Positions 1 to 7,696 of a stretch of 64,000 nucleotides of DNA are shown in pieces. The stretch comes from an uncultured Desulfovibrio sp. (lineage in GTDB: Bacteria > Desulfobacterota > Desulfovibrionia > Desulfovibrionales > Desulfovibrionaceae). Position numbers and translations under genes: made by a program. A model generated the notes under the pieces. The model saw only the letters and a list, made by a program, of their open reading frames with translations. It had not been told where the DNA came from and searched no databases. Location of the stretch: NCBI GenBank assembly GCA_913063155.1, contig CAJXYU010000001.1:62001-126000 (forward strand), read 5' to 3'. The first letter of the stretch is position 1; the number at the start of each line of letters is the position of its first letter.

Positions 1-1119
1 CTGGAGGAATTGGGCACGCTGGCCGGGGGAATCGCCCACGACTTCAACAACATCCTGGCTGCAATACAGGGCTACGCCGAGCTTTCCCTGCCCACGGTGG
101 AACCCGAAAGCCGCGCCCACACCAACCTGCAGCGAATCCAAAAGGTGGCCGCACGGGCCAAGGAAATGGTGCACCAGATCCTGGTCTTCTCCCGCAGGCG
201 CGAACCTCAGAAAAGCCTCATCGCCCTGCCTCCCCTGCTCAAGGAGGTGGTCAATTTCCTGCACACCTCCCTGCCCTCCACCATCGAGATCCGCCTGGAA
301 CCGGGTACGGAGGACGCCGTCGTCCTGGGCGATCCCGGCCAGATGCACCAGGTCATCACCAACCTGGGCACCAACGCGGCCTACGCCATGCAGACAGACG
401 GCGGCGTACTGACCATTTCCCTGGAACGGGTGGAGTTGGGCGAAAAGGACCTGCCGCCCACGAACACGCTGACGCCGGGAACCTACTTCAGGCTGCGCGT
501 GGCCGACACCGGCGAGGGCATCCCCGAGGAGGTCATGGGACGCATCTTCGACCCGTTCTTCACCACCAAACCCCAGGGCAAGGGCACGGGAATGGGGTTG
601 TCCATGGTCCACGGCATCGTGGGCACCATGCACGGCGAAATCACCGTGGCCAGTGATCCGGGCCGGGGCACGACCTTCGACATCTTCCTGCCGAAGGCGC
701 AGGGCGCCCCGCATGAGACGGTGAAACGCAGGGACGAGGTGGTCCCGGGCCGGGGCCGCATCCTGTTCGTGGACGACGAGGCGGACATGGTCAACGTGGG
801 CGAGCAGATGCTGGGCGACCTGGGCTACACGGTCACGGGCGTCAACGACAGCCTGGACGCGGTGGACGTGTTCCGGCGCGCGCCCGCGGACTTCGACCTG
901 ATCATCACGGACCAGACCATGCCCTACCTGACCGGCGACCGCCTGGCCAAGACCGTGCACGCCATCCGGCCGGACATTCCCATCATACTGTGCACCGGTT
1001 ATTCCGTTTCCCTGGAAAACATCCGGGAAGGGGAGCACGGCATCCGGGCCATCCTCATGAAACCCTTTACCGCAGCCGAGCTTTCCAAGGCCGTGGACCG
1101 GGCATTGCGGGACCCCTGA
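1..1119 (+). CDS. Hybrid sensor histidine kinase with C-terminal receiver, 5'-truncated
   Basis: The reading frame is already open at base 1, so only the C-terminal part is present. In order it has a HisKA dimerisation helix with the H-box GGIAHDFNN (phospho-acceptor His), a HATPase_c domain with N-box NLGTNAAYAM, G1 DTGEGIPEE, F-box FDPFFTTK and G2 GTGMGLSM, then a linker and a receiver domain with acidic pair DDE, phospho-acceptor Asp in ITDQTMP and the conserved Lys in LMKPF. This is the usual hybrid kinase plan with a terminal REC that may act as a phosphate sink. The sensory domain lies outside the window, so the stimulus is unknown. It converges on cutC. Confidence 0.93.
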   Translation: MEELGTLAGGIAHDFNNILAAIQGYAELSLPTVEPESRAHTNLQRIQKVAARAKEMVHQILVFSRRREPQKSLIALPPLLKEVVNFLHTSLPSTIEIRLEPGTEDAVVLGDPGQMHQVITNLGTNAAYAMQTDGGVLTISLERVELGEKDLPPTNTLTPGTYFRLRVADTGEGIPEEVMGRIFDPFFTTKPQGKGTGMGLSMVHGIVGTMHGEITVASDPGRGTTFDIFLPKAQGAPHETVKRRDEVVPGRGRILFVDDEADMVNVGEQMLGDLGYTVTGVNDSLDAVDVFRRAPADFDLIITDQTMPYLTGDRLAKTVHAIRPDIPIILCTGYSVSLENIREGEHGIRAILMKPFTAAELSKAVDRALRDP

Positions 1120-1170
1120 ACGACTCGCCGGGGCCAATCACGTAAGCGCCATGGCTTTTCAGGACATGGC

Positions 1171-1905
1171 CTATTTCCCAAATCGCCTCATGATCTCCTT
1201 CAGCTTTTCCTTGTCCGTGGCCTGATACTCCAGGTCGCCTGATGCACCGCCCAGGGAGAGCCTGGCGTCGGCAAAGCGGTTCACCCTGCCGGACGCCGAG
1301 CAATGGACGTCCCGAACGCCGGTGCGTTCCACCAATTCGACAACATTGTCCGGGGAGACGCCCGCACCGGCCATGACGGCGATACGCTCGCCGAAACGGG
1401 CCACGGCATGGGCAATGCGCTCCGCTCCCTGGGGAGCCGTGTCGGCCTGCCCCGATGTCAGGATGCGGTCCACGCCCAGTGCGATGAGGGTCTCGATGGC
1501 CGCGTCGTAGTCCCGGGCAAAATCCACGGCCCGATGAAAGGTCACCTGCAACGCCCTTGCCTTCGCCGCATCGCACAGCTGCGCCGTGGCCCGTTCGTTG
1601 ACCCGGAAATCCTCTTCCAGCACGCCGATGACCACTCCGTGCGCGCCAAGGTCCGCATAGTAGCCGACCTCTTCGACCATGGCCGCAACCTCGTCCTCGT
1701 CGAAGCAGAAGTCCCCAGGCCTGGGGCGGATCATGGGATGCAATTCCACATCGGCATGCCCACGAGCGAAACGCACCAGCGAAGGAGCCGGCGACAGCCC
1801 GCCCAGGGCCAAAGCACTGCACAATTCAAGGCGGTCCACACCGCCCGATTCGGCCACGGTGCGGACCGATTCGATATTATCCAAACACACTTCAATTCCG
1901 ATCAT
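1171..1905 (-). CDS. cutC: CutC-family copper homeostasis protein
   Basis: This 244-residue TIM-barrel protein has the CutC signature: N-terminal IGIEVCLDNIESV, then GGVDRLELCSALALGGLSP, the MIRPRPGDF loop, VIGVLEEDF, TFHRAVDFARD and LTSGQ near the C-terminus. CutC proteins are cytosolic and were linked to copper tolerance, but the biochemical role is unsettled. An ATG 23 codons further upstream is open in frame. The chosen start matches where the family begins and has GAGG five bases before it. The neighbouring kinase is convergent. Confidence 0.88.
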   Translation of the reverse strand: MIGIEVCLDNIESVRTVAESGGVDRLELCSALALGGLSPAPSLVRFARGHADVELHPMIRPRPGDFCFDEDEVAAMVEEVGYYADLGAHGVVIGVLEEDFRVNERATAQLCDAAKARALQVTFHRAVDFARDYDAAIETLIALGVDRILTSGQADTAPQGAERIAHAVARFGERIAVMAGAGVSPDNVVELVERTGVRDVHCSASGRVNRFADARLSLGGASGDLEYQATDKEKLKEIMRRFGK

Positions 1906-2224
1906 GTCGACCTCGTTTCCTGTTGTTTGCCAATCTCCTTCCGGCAATAGCAAACCATACCGCCGGAGAGACAATACTTTTTTTTAATTCGGCCAATTGA
2001 ATAACTCACCGTTTCCATGATAACAGGGCGGAAAACCCGAAACACATTTCCAAAAGAAAAAGGCGTCGACAACTTTCGGAAATTGCTCGGGAACTGTGAC
2101 AGGAACGACAGGTTTCAAAATACTCGGCCCGGAATCGGAACGGTGGTTTGCTGTCGGCGATGTGAAGACGAACACGGCGTGACCGGGCTGCGCCCCCGAA
2201 GAGCTGCCGGACTTTTCTGCCGGC
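1906..2224. other. Intergenic region between cutC and the GNAT gene
   Basis: About 320 bases lie between the divergently oriented cutC and acetyltransferase genes. It has an AT-rich stretch with a run of T at 1977-1985. A short open frame from 2017 has no ribosome site or recognisable motif and is not called. Promoters for both genes should lie here, but no convincing -35/-10 pair was found. Confidence 0.4.
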
Positions 2225-2710
2225 ATGAACCCACAAAACCAAGAAACAGGCATGAACGACGTACGTATCCGAAGCATGTTCGCAGGTGAGGAAGAGCAGG
2301 TCTGCGAACTGGTGCTCGATGTTTTCATGAAGGATGTGGCCCCCTGCTTTTCCGGCGACGGCATCGCCGAATTCCGCAAATACGCCAGCCCGGTCGCCCT
2401 GACCGAACGGGCCGAGGACGGCCATGTCGTTCTCGTGGCCGAAATGGACTACGAGCCCGTGGGCATGATCGAGGTCCGCCAGGAAGAGCACATCTGCTTC
2501 TTCTTCGTGGACAGGGCGCACCAGGGCAAGGGCATCGGGACCAAACTGCTGCACGAGGCCATTGATCTCTGCGGCAAGCCCCCGTTCCTGACCGTGAACT
2601 CCTCGCCCAACTCGGTGCAGGTGTACGAGCAGCTCGGTTTCACCGCCACGGACGAGGAGCAGATAAAGAACGGCATCCGCTTCACGCCCATGAAGCTGGA
2701 CCTCGTCTGA
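2225..2710 (+). CDS. GNAT-family N-acetyltransferase
   Basis: A single GNAT domain with the acetyl-CoA binding motif A visible as VDRAHQGKGIGTKLL (Q-x-x-G-x-G pyrophosphate loop) and motif B-like NSSPNSVQVYEQLGFTA, where the Tyr/Gly-Phe pair is typical. The substrate cannot be told from sequence. Two in-frame ATGs are possible, at 2225 and 2252. Neither has a strong Shine-Dalgarno, and the domain starts just after the second one, so the protein is 161 or 152 residues. A hairpin follows at 2853-2884. Confidence 0.85.
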   Translation: MNPQNQETGMNDVRIRSMFAGEEEQVCELVLDVFMKDVAPCFSGDGIAEFRKYASPVALTERAEDGHVVLVAEMDYEPVGMIEVRQEEHICFFFVDRAHQGKGIGTKLLHEAIDLCGKPPFLTVNSSPNSVQVYEQLGFTATDEEQIKNGIRFTPMKLDLV

Positions 2711-2824
2711 CCCTGCGCGGTCCCCTTTCCTGCCGGATATTCGGTAATCCCGGATGCAGCGTTTGAAACGCAATTCCCGGTTCGCGGAGATTGCGGTTTC
2801 CGCGGCGGTGTTTCCGATCCTTTC

Positions 2825-2852
2825 TTGATTCTTTTTCCTGCGCATGCATAAT
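2825..2852 (+). promoter_or_regulatory. Candidate sigma70 promoter of the thioredoxin reductase fusion gene
   Basis: TTGATT at 2825-2830 and CATAAT at 2847-2852 are 16 bases apart, about 80 bases upstream of the start codon at 2930. The predicted transcript would start inside the following inverted repeat. Confidence 0.4.
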
Positions 2853-2886
2853 AAGGACAGGTAGAGTTTCCTCCGCCTGTCCTTTT
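2853..2886 (+). terminator. Hairpin between the GNAT and thioredoxin reductase genes
   Basis: A 9-bp perfect stem AAGGACAGG/CCTGTCCTT with a 14-base loop is followed by two further T. It can end the upstream transcript, or form in the leader of the downstream gene given the overlapping promoter candidate. Confidence 0.5.
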
Positions 2887-2929
2887 GCATGATCACACCT
2901 GCTCATCCACATACACCAAGGAGCCCCCC

Positions 2930-4594
2930 ATGAGCCCGCTTTTTGAAAAGAAAAACAATGAAGGGAACGACTGGTTCCTGCCCGAGGAATCGCGCAAGCA
3001 GCTCCAGGAACATTTCGCCAACCTCAAGGACACGGTCACCATGGCCATCTTCACCCAGGAGGGCGAGAACGACCCGTTCAACGAATATGTGGAAAAATTC
3101 ACGGGCGACATGGCCCGGCTGAGCGACAAGATCGAGCTTGAACACTACGCCCTGGACAGTGAGGAAGCCGAAAAGCACGGCGTGGACTCCTCGCCCACCA
3201 TCCTGTTCAACCCGGGCACCTACGACATCCGCTTCCGGGGCGCGCCGCTGGGTGAGGAAGGCCGGTCCTTCATCAATACCCTGTTCCTGGTTTCCCTGGG
3301 CCAGAGCGGCATGTCCGAGACCTCGCGCAAACTGCTGGCCGAACTGGACGAAACCCGAACCATACAGGTGTTCGTCAACCCCACCTGCCCTTACTGCCCG
3401 GGGCAGGTCGTCAATGCGGTGCGTTCGGCCATCGAACGGCCCATGCTCGTGCGCGCCGAATGTGTGGAGACCAACGAGAACCCGGAATTGGCCATGATGT
3501 TCAACGTGGGTTCCGTACCGCACACCGAGATCTTCGGCCCGGAGGACGAGCGTCACACCATTCTCGGCTATGTGCCCGAGGAACGATTCGTCGTCGAGAT
3601 GGCCACCCTCAAGGACGCGGAGGAACTGGCCCACGAGATGGGCGTACACCCCGGGCACGGGCATGAGGCGGCCGTGGAGGTCGACCTGATCATCATAGGA
3701 GCCGGACCCGCAGGGCTCACCGCAGGCATCTACGCCGAGCGCGCAGGCCTGCGTACGGTCGTTTTGGAAAAAGGCCTCATCGGCGGCCAAGTGACCCTGA
3801 CGCCCGTGGTGGAAAACTATCCCGGCTTCCCCACCGTACCCGGCAAACAGCTCATGGACATCATGAGCCAGCATGCGCGAGAGTACGTGAACATCCTGGA
3901 AGGCGAGGACGTTTCCGAAATCAAGATCGGCCGCAACGTGGAGGTCTACACCAACCGGGGGACCTACATCGCGCGGGGCCTGATCCTGGCTACCGGAGCC
4001 ACCTGGAGCAAGCTCGGGGCGCCCGGCGAGGACCGCTTCTTCGGCAAGGGCGTCAACTACTGTGCAACCTGCGACGGCTACCTGTTCAGAAAGAAAAAGG
4101 TGGTCATCATCGGTGGCGGCAACACGGCCCTGACCGATGCCCTGCATCTCAAAAACCTGGGCGTGGACGTGACCCTCGTTCACCGGCGCGATTCGTTCCG
4201 AGGCCAAAAACGATTGCAGGAATCCGTGGAGCGCGACGACATCCCGGTGGTCTGGAACACCGTGGTCGAGGAGATCGTGGGCGACGACGGGCATGTCACG
4301 GCAGTGAAGCTGCGCAACGTCAAGGACGACTCCATCACCGAACTGCCCGTGGACGGCGTGTTCATCGCCATAGGCCAACGGGCCAACACCGACCTGGCCA
4401 AAATGGTGGGCCTGACCCTGACGAACCAGGGATATGTCCAGGTGGATTCGGCCATGCGCACCAACATACCGCGCATTTACGCGGCGGGCGACATCACCGG
4501 CGGCGTACAGCAGATCGTCACCGCCATCGGCGAAGGGTCCGTGGCCGCCATGTCCGCCTTTGAAGACCTCAGCCATCCTTATTGGAAAGAATAA
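2930..4594 (+). CDS. Thioredoxin-reductase fused to an N-terminal PDO/glutaredoxin-like module (AhpF-like)
   Basis: 554 residues. Residues 1-240 form a tandem thioredoxin-fold module. The first fold has lost its cysteine pair; the second has C153-P-Y-C156. Residues 250-554 are a low-molecular-weight thioredoxin reductase: FAD motif GAGPAG (257-262), redox centre CATC (378-381), NAD(P) motif GGGNTA (about 395) and C-terminal FAD loop AAGDITGG. The order matches AhpF, where NAD(P)H electrons pass via FAD and the CATC disulfide to the N-terminal CxxC. Its partner peroxiredoxin or disulfide substrate is not nearby. AAGGAG at 2918-2923 fixes the start. Likely role: thiol redox balance or oxidative stress in an anaerobe (inference). 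Confidence 0.9.
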   Translation: MSPLFEKKNNEGNDWFLPEESRKQLQEHFANLKDTVTMAIFTQEGENDPFNEYVEKFTGDMARLSDKIELEHYALDSEEAEKHGVDSSPTILFNPGTYDIRFRGAPLGEEGRSFINTLFLVSLGQSGMSETSRKLLAELDETRTIQVFVNPTCPYCPGQVVNAVRSAIERPMLVRAECVETNENPELAMMFNVGSVPHTEIFGPEDERHTILGYVPEERFVVEMATLKDAEELAHEMGVHPGHGHEAAVEVDLIIIGAGPAGLTAGIYAERAGLRTVVLEKGLIGGQVTLTPVVENYPGFPTVPGKQLMDIMSQHAREYVNILEGEDVSEIKIGRNVEVYTNRGTYIARGLILATGATWSKLGAPGEDRFFGKGVNYCATCDGYLFRKKKVVIIGGGNTALTDALHLKNLGVDVTLVHRRDSFRGQKRLQESVERDDIPVVWNTVVEEIVGDDGHVTAVKLRNVKDDSITELPVDGVFIAIGQRANTDLAKMVGLTLTNQGYVQVDSAMRTNIPRIYAAGDITGGVQQIVTAIGEGSVAAMSAFEDLSHPYWKE

Positions 4595-4602
4595 GAAGAA
4601 TC

Positions 4603-4653
4603 GGGGAAAGGGAAGGAAAAGCCTTTTGAAAAGGCTTTTCCTTCCCTTTCCCC
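4603..4653 (+). terminator. 51-base near-perfect palindrome, terminator-like
   Basis: Two 25-base arms (4603-4627 and 4629-4653) are exact reverse complements around a single G. The core is CCTTTTGAAAAGG. It sits nine bases after the thioredoxin reductase stop codon. The arm is purine-rich on one side. See also 51562-51599, which shares the CCTTTTGNAAAAGG core. Confidence 0.75.
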
Positions 4654-4684
4654 GTACCCCCATCCCATCCTTTTCCAAAACTTT

Positions 4685-4727
4685 TCATAAAAAATGCCCG
4701 GCGTCTCCGCGAGTCGCCGGGCATTTT
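4685..4727 (-). terminator. Rho-independent terminator of znuA
   Basis: A 13-bp stem (4691-4703 with 4715-4727) and 11-base loop. On the minus strand it is followed by TTATG after the T-rich stem end, about 55 bases beyond the znuA stop codon. Confidence 0.75.
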
Positions 4728-4782
4728 GAACTTCGGTATGATCTTGAAAATATGTCCTGTCCGCAGGACAGCGTGCCTCTCG

Positions 4783-5727
4783 TTACTTGGCGAGGGCATC
4801 CCTGAAGGCCAGCCCCACCCGCCGAAGGTTGGCATACCAGTTGTAAGCCAACGGATCGATCTTGACGACCTCGCCATGGATGGCCTTGGCGATGGTCCGG
4901 GCGGAGCGCTCGGAGAACTGCGGCTGCACGAAGACGACCTTTATGTCGTGCTCCTTGGCATGCTCGATGAGCTCCGCCAACTGCCTCGGCCCGGGCGCCT
5001 TGCCCTCCAGCTCCACCGGCACCTGGACCAGGTGGAATTCACGGGCGAAATAGCCCCAGGACGGATGGTAGACCATGAACATCGCATTTCTGGGGACACC
5101 CGACAGGGTGTCGTGCAGTTCGTCGATAAGGGCGTCCACCTTCGCGATGAACAGCTTGTGGTTGGCGTGATAGGCTGCCTCGTGATCCGGGTCCACCTTG
5201 ACCAATGCGATGAGGATATTGTCCGCGATGCGCTTCACCAGTTCCGGGGAGGTCCAGATGTGCGGGTCCATGCCTCCATGGTGATGATGACCGTGCTCGT
5301 GCCCCTCCTCGCCGTGATGTTCACCGTTCTCGTGATGTTCCTCTGCGTGTTCTTCATGATGTTCGCCGTCATGATGATGCCCGTGAGCCACCATGGGAAT
5401 CTTCTTGATGCCCCGGTCCAGGCGGAATACGCGCAGATCCTTGTTGGCGCTCTTGAAACGGGAAATCCAGTTCCGCTCGAACTCGGTGCCGATGGTCAGG
5501 AACATATCCGCCCCGGCCACGGCCCGCATCTGGCTCGGTTTGGGCTCGTAGGTATGCGGATCGGCTCCGGGTTCAACCAGGGCGGTCACCTGCACCTGCT
5601 TGCCCCCGATCTGTTCCACAAAATACTGCACCGGCAGGATACCGGTCACCACTGAAATTCTGTCCGCCAGGGCCGGAGTGGCCGAGAGCATCATCGCCAG
5701 TACGAAAAATATAGTCAGCTTTCGCAT
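4783..5727 (-). CDS. znuA: Zinc ABC transporter substrate-binding protein
   Basis: 314 residues with a signal peptide (about 1-21, cleavage near ALA-D). It is a cluster A-I metal-binding protein. Candidate zinc ligands are H58 (GADPHTYEP), H156 (MDPHIWTSP) and the HPSWGYFA segment. A loop of alternating His/Glu/Gly at about 115-150 is typical of ZnuA and is thought to capture Zn(II). The protein should bind zinc in the periplasm for an ABC importer, but no znuB or znuC is in this window. GGAGG upstream supports the start. It diverges from a permease/YcgQ-like pair also seen near zinc genes, so a shared zinc-responsive control region is plausible. Confidence 0.92.
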   Translation of the reverse strand: MRKLTIFFVLAMMLSATPALADRISVVTGILPVQYFVEQIGGKQVQVTALVEPGADPHTYEPKPSQMRAVAGADMFLTIGTEFERNWISRFKSANKDLRVFRLDRGIKKIPMVAHGHHHDGEHHEEHAEEHHENGEHHGEEGHEHGHHHHGGMDPHIWTSPELVKRIADNILIALVKVDPDHEAAYHANHKLFIAKVDALIDELHDTLSGVPRNAMFMVYHPSWGYFAREFHLVQVPVELEGKAPGPRQLAELIEHAKEHDIKVVFVQPQFSERSARTIAKAIHGEVVKIDPLAYNWYANLRRVGLAFRDALAK

Positions 5728-5738
5728 GATTCCTCCTT

Positions 5739-5756
5739 GAAATCTATTATCATTCC
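5739..5756. promoter_or_regulatory. Possible Zur/Fur-type operator upstream of znuA
   Basis: GAAATCTATTATCATTCC is AT-rich and its outer bases are imperfectly palindromic, reminiscent of Zur/Fur boxes. It lies between the znuA promoter and start codon. The match is weak. Confidence 0.3.
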
Positions 5757-5760
5757 TGAA

Positions 5761-5789
5761 TATAAATACCCCTCACCCGGCAATGTCAA
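5761..5789 (-). promoter_or_regulatory. znuA promoter
   Basis: On the minus strand TTGACA (5784-5789) and TTTATA (5761-5766) are separated by 17 bases, about 35 bases upstream of the znuA start. Confidence 0.6.
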
Positions 5790-5812
5790 CTTGAAAAGAG
5801 CAATACATCTTT

Positions 5813-6763
5813 ATGGAAAGCTTCAACCTCTTCGCCTCCCTGGCCTCGGCAATCGTGCTGGAGGCGGCCCCCTTCCTCCTCCTCGGATCTTTTGTGGGAG
5901 CCCTGTTCGAGGTCCTTGTCCCGGACAGTTTCATCGAACGCATGATCCCGAAAACCGTTCCGGGCCAGCTCGGCTTCGGCCTGTTCGCGGGCATGGTGCT
6001 GCCCACCTGCGAATGCGGCGTGGTCCCCGTGGTGCGCAAGCTGCTCGCACGCGGCGTGCCTCCGGCAACGGCCATAACCTATCTCTTTGCCGCGCCGGTC
6101 ATCAACCCGGTGGTACTTTTGTCCACCTATTTCGCGTTCCAGTCCGACCTGACCATGGTCTTCTGGCGTTGCGTTCTGGTGGGCATCCCGGCCCTGGTGC
6201 TGGGCGGTGTGCTCGGCAAGGGTACGGCCGCCGACATCCTGAACCTGCCCAAGCCCGTGCTGCGGCAGATGGACGACATCAGGAACGAAAACCACGGGCA
6301 TGATCACGGCCACGAGTGCGGCTGTGCGGCCTGCGGCGAAACCCACGACGAATCCTCGCGCATCCGGGCGGTGCTCGTCCATACGGGAATCGAATTCCTG
6401 AGCATGTCCAAATTTCTCATTTTCGGGGCCTGCGCCGCCGCCCTGTTCAAGACCTTCACGCCTTCCTCGGTGCTGGATCTCATGCAGGGCAACAACTTCA
6501 TATCCGTGGGTTCCATGATGCTCTTCGCCGTGCTCTCCTCGGTCTGTTCCGAGGCGGACGCCTTTGTGGCGGCCGGTTTCTCCATGCTGCCCAAGGCCGC
6601 CATGCTCTCCTTCGTGGCCATCGGCCCCATGGTGGACCTCAAGCTCATCCCCATGTTCCTGAGCACCTTCAAACGCCGCGTGGCCCTGGCTCTCATCGTG
6701 GTTCCGGTGGTCACCATATTCTATCTCTGCGTGCTTCTGGCGTACCTGGAGGGAGGCGTATGA
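5813..6763 (+). CDS. UPF0718/DUF318-family membrane permease with metal-binding loop
   Basis: 316 residues with about eight membrane helices in two repeats, each with a helix-breaking motif (LPTCECGVVPV in the first, SSVCSEADAFV in the second), as in the DUF318 permeases. Between the repeats a cytosolic or periplasmic loop at about 160-185 is rich in His and Cys (GHDHGHECGCAACGE), suggesting metal binding. The stop overlaps the start of the next gene, so the two are translationally coupled. Relatives (B. subtilis YcgR type) pair with a YcgQ-type protein. Sitting opposite znuA points to zinc or another transition metal as cargo or signal (inference). Confidence 0.85.
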   Translation: MESFNLFASLASAIVLEAAPFLLLGSFVGALFEVLVPDSFIERMIPKTVPGQLGFGLFAGMVLPTCECGVVPVVRKLLARGVPPATAITYLFAAPVINPVVLLSTYFAFQSDLTMVFWRCVLVGIPALVLGGVLGKGTAADILNLPKPVLRQMDDIRNENHGHDHGHECGCAACGETHDESSRIRAVLVHTGIEFLSMSKFLIFGACAAALFKTFTPSSVLDLMQGNNFISVGSMMLFAVLSSVCSEADAFVAAGFSMLPKAAMLSFVAIGPMVDLKLIPMFLSTFKRRVALALIVVPVVTIFYLCVLLAYLEGGV

Positions 6764-7551
6764 TCATGGACCGCCTGCACACCATCCTCGAAGGCCTGAC
6801 CACGGCCCTGCTGGGCGCGTTCATGTACGCCTTCTCCATTTCCGATTCCTACTGGATGCTTCTCAGCCCCAAGTTCCAGCCGCTCACGGCCACGGCTGGA
6901 TTCCTGCTTTTTGTGACGGGCGCGGCCATGACCACCCGCAAGCCGCCACGCAATGTGCGCCGCTGGGGAGCCTTGTGCGCAATGCTCGCCTTCCTGGCTC
7001 TGGCCTGTTGGGCCGTACTCGGGCCGGAGTCGGCCTTTGCGCCCGATCCCCCGAAAAAGCATACGCCCATGAGCCTCGAGCTTCCCGAGCCCGGAGAAGG
7101 CTTCGAGCCCCGGCTGACCCTGAACGACAAGGAATACGTCAGGATATCCACCCCCGAACTCTTCGCGCTCATTGAAGGCACGAACAAGGAGTATCCCAGG
7201 GAAATCGCCATGCGCGGCATGGTGGCCCGCAGCCCGGATCTGGACAAACGCGGCATGATCGCCGTGTTCCGGGTCAACGTCTTCTGCTGCCTGGCCGACG
7301 CCGTGGCCCCGGGTTTCCTGGTCTCGGTGGACGACCCGGACAAATATCCGCAAGGTTCCTGGGTACGCGTGGCCGGAGAAGTGGTGGAATCGGCCGAGTC
7401 CCACGCCAACGGGGAAATATCCCTGCCCGGTATGCTCATGTCCTTCGTAAGCCTCAATCACGAGATCAGGGGGCACGACGTCCGGATCATTGATCCGCCG
7501 GACATGCCCTTCACCTTCGAGGTGCGGGACAAGGAGCCCTTTGCCTACTAG
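6760..7551 (+). CDS. TIGR03943/DUF1980 (YcgQ-like) membrane protein
   Basis: 263 residues. Helices at about 10-30, 40-58 and 68-88 are followed by a soluble domain of about 170 residues with RGMVARSPDLDKRGMIAVFR, the FCCLADA cysteine pair and GSWVRVAGEV. That is the layout of YcgQ-type proteins that accompany UPF0718 permeases. The ATG overlaps the permease stop (ATGA) and has GGAGG in the upstream coding sequence, giving translational coupling. A second ATG two codons later is possible. Function is unknown; partner and neighbour suggest metal handling at the envelope. Confidence 0.85.
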   Translation: MIMDRLHTILEGLTTALLGAFMYAFSISDSYWMLLSPKFQPLTATAGFLLFVTGAAMTTRKPPRNVRRWGALCAMLAFLALACWAVLGPESAFAPDPPKKHTPMSLELPEPGEGFEPRLTLNDKEYVRISTPELFALIEGTNKEYPREIAMRGMVARSPDLDKRGMIAVFRVNVFCCLADAVAPGFLVSVDDPDKYPQGSWVRVAGEVVESAESHANGEISLPGMLMSFVSLNHEIRGHDVRIIDPPDMPFTFEVRDKEPFAY

Positions 7552-7571
7552 CTGACGAAATCGACAAGAAA

Positions 7572-7602
7572 AAAGCACTCGTCCGACTCGGACGAGTGCT
7601 TT
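7572..7602 (+). terminator. Terminator of the permease/YcgQ-like operon
   Basis: Two exact 15-base arms around a single C form a GC-rich stem ending in CTTT, followed by a T-rich stretch. It lies 20 bases after the stop codon. Confidence 0.75.
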
Positions 7603-7696
7603 CAACTTTTTCAATGAAAAGCTTTTCGGAATGGCTTGAGCGCCGGGGTGCCCTTCTTCGGGGCGACGAAGCAAACGGACCGTTGTGGACGGCCGC

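Noticed and set aside
2017-2289. Short plus-strand frame between cutC and the GNAT gene
   Set aside because: No ribosome site, Arg-rich shadow-like composition, overlaps the GNAT start.
2903-4678. A 591-codon minus-strand frame
   Set aside because: Antisense of the thioredoxin reductase fusion; its product is low-complexity with no family features.
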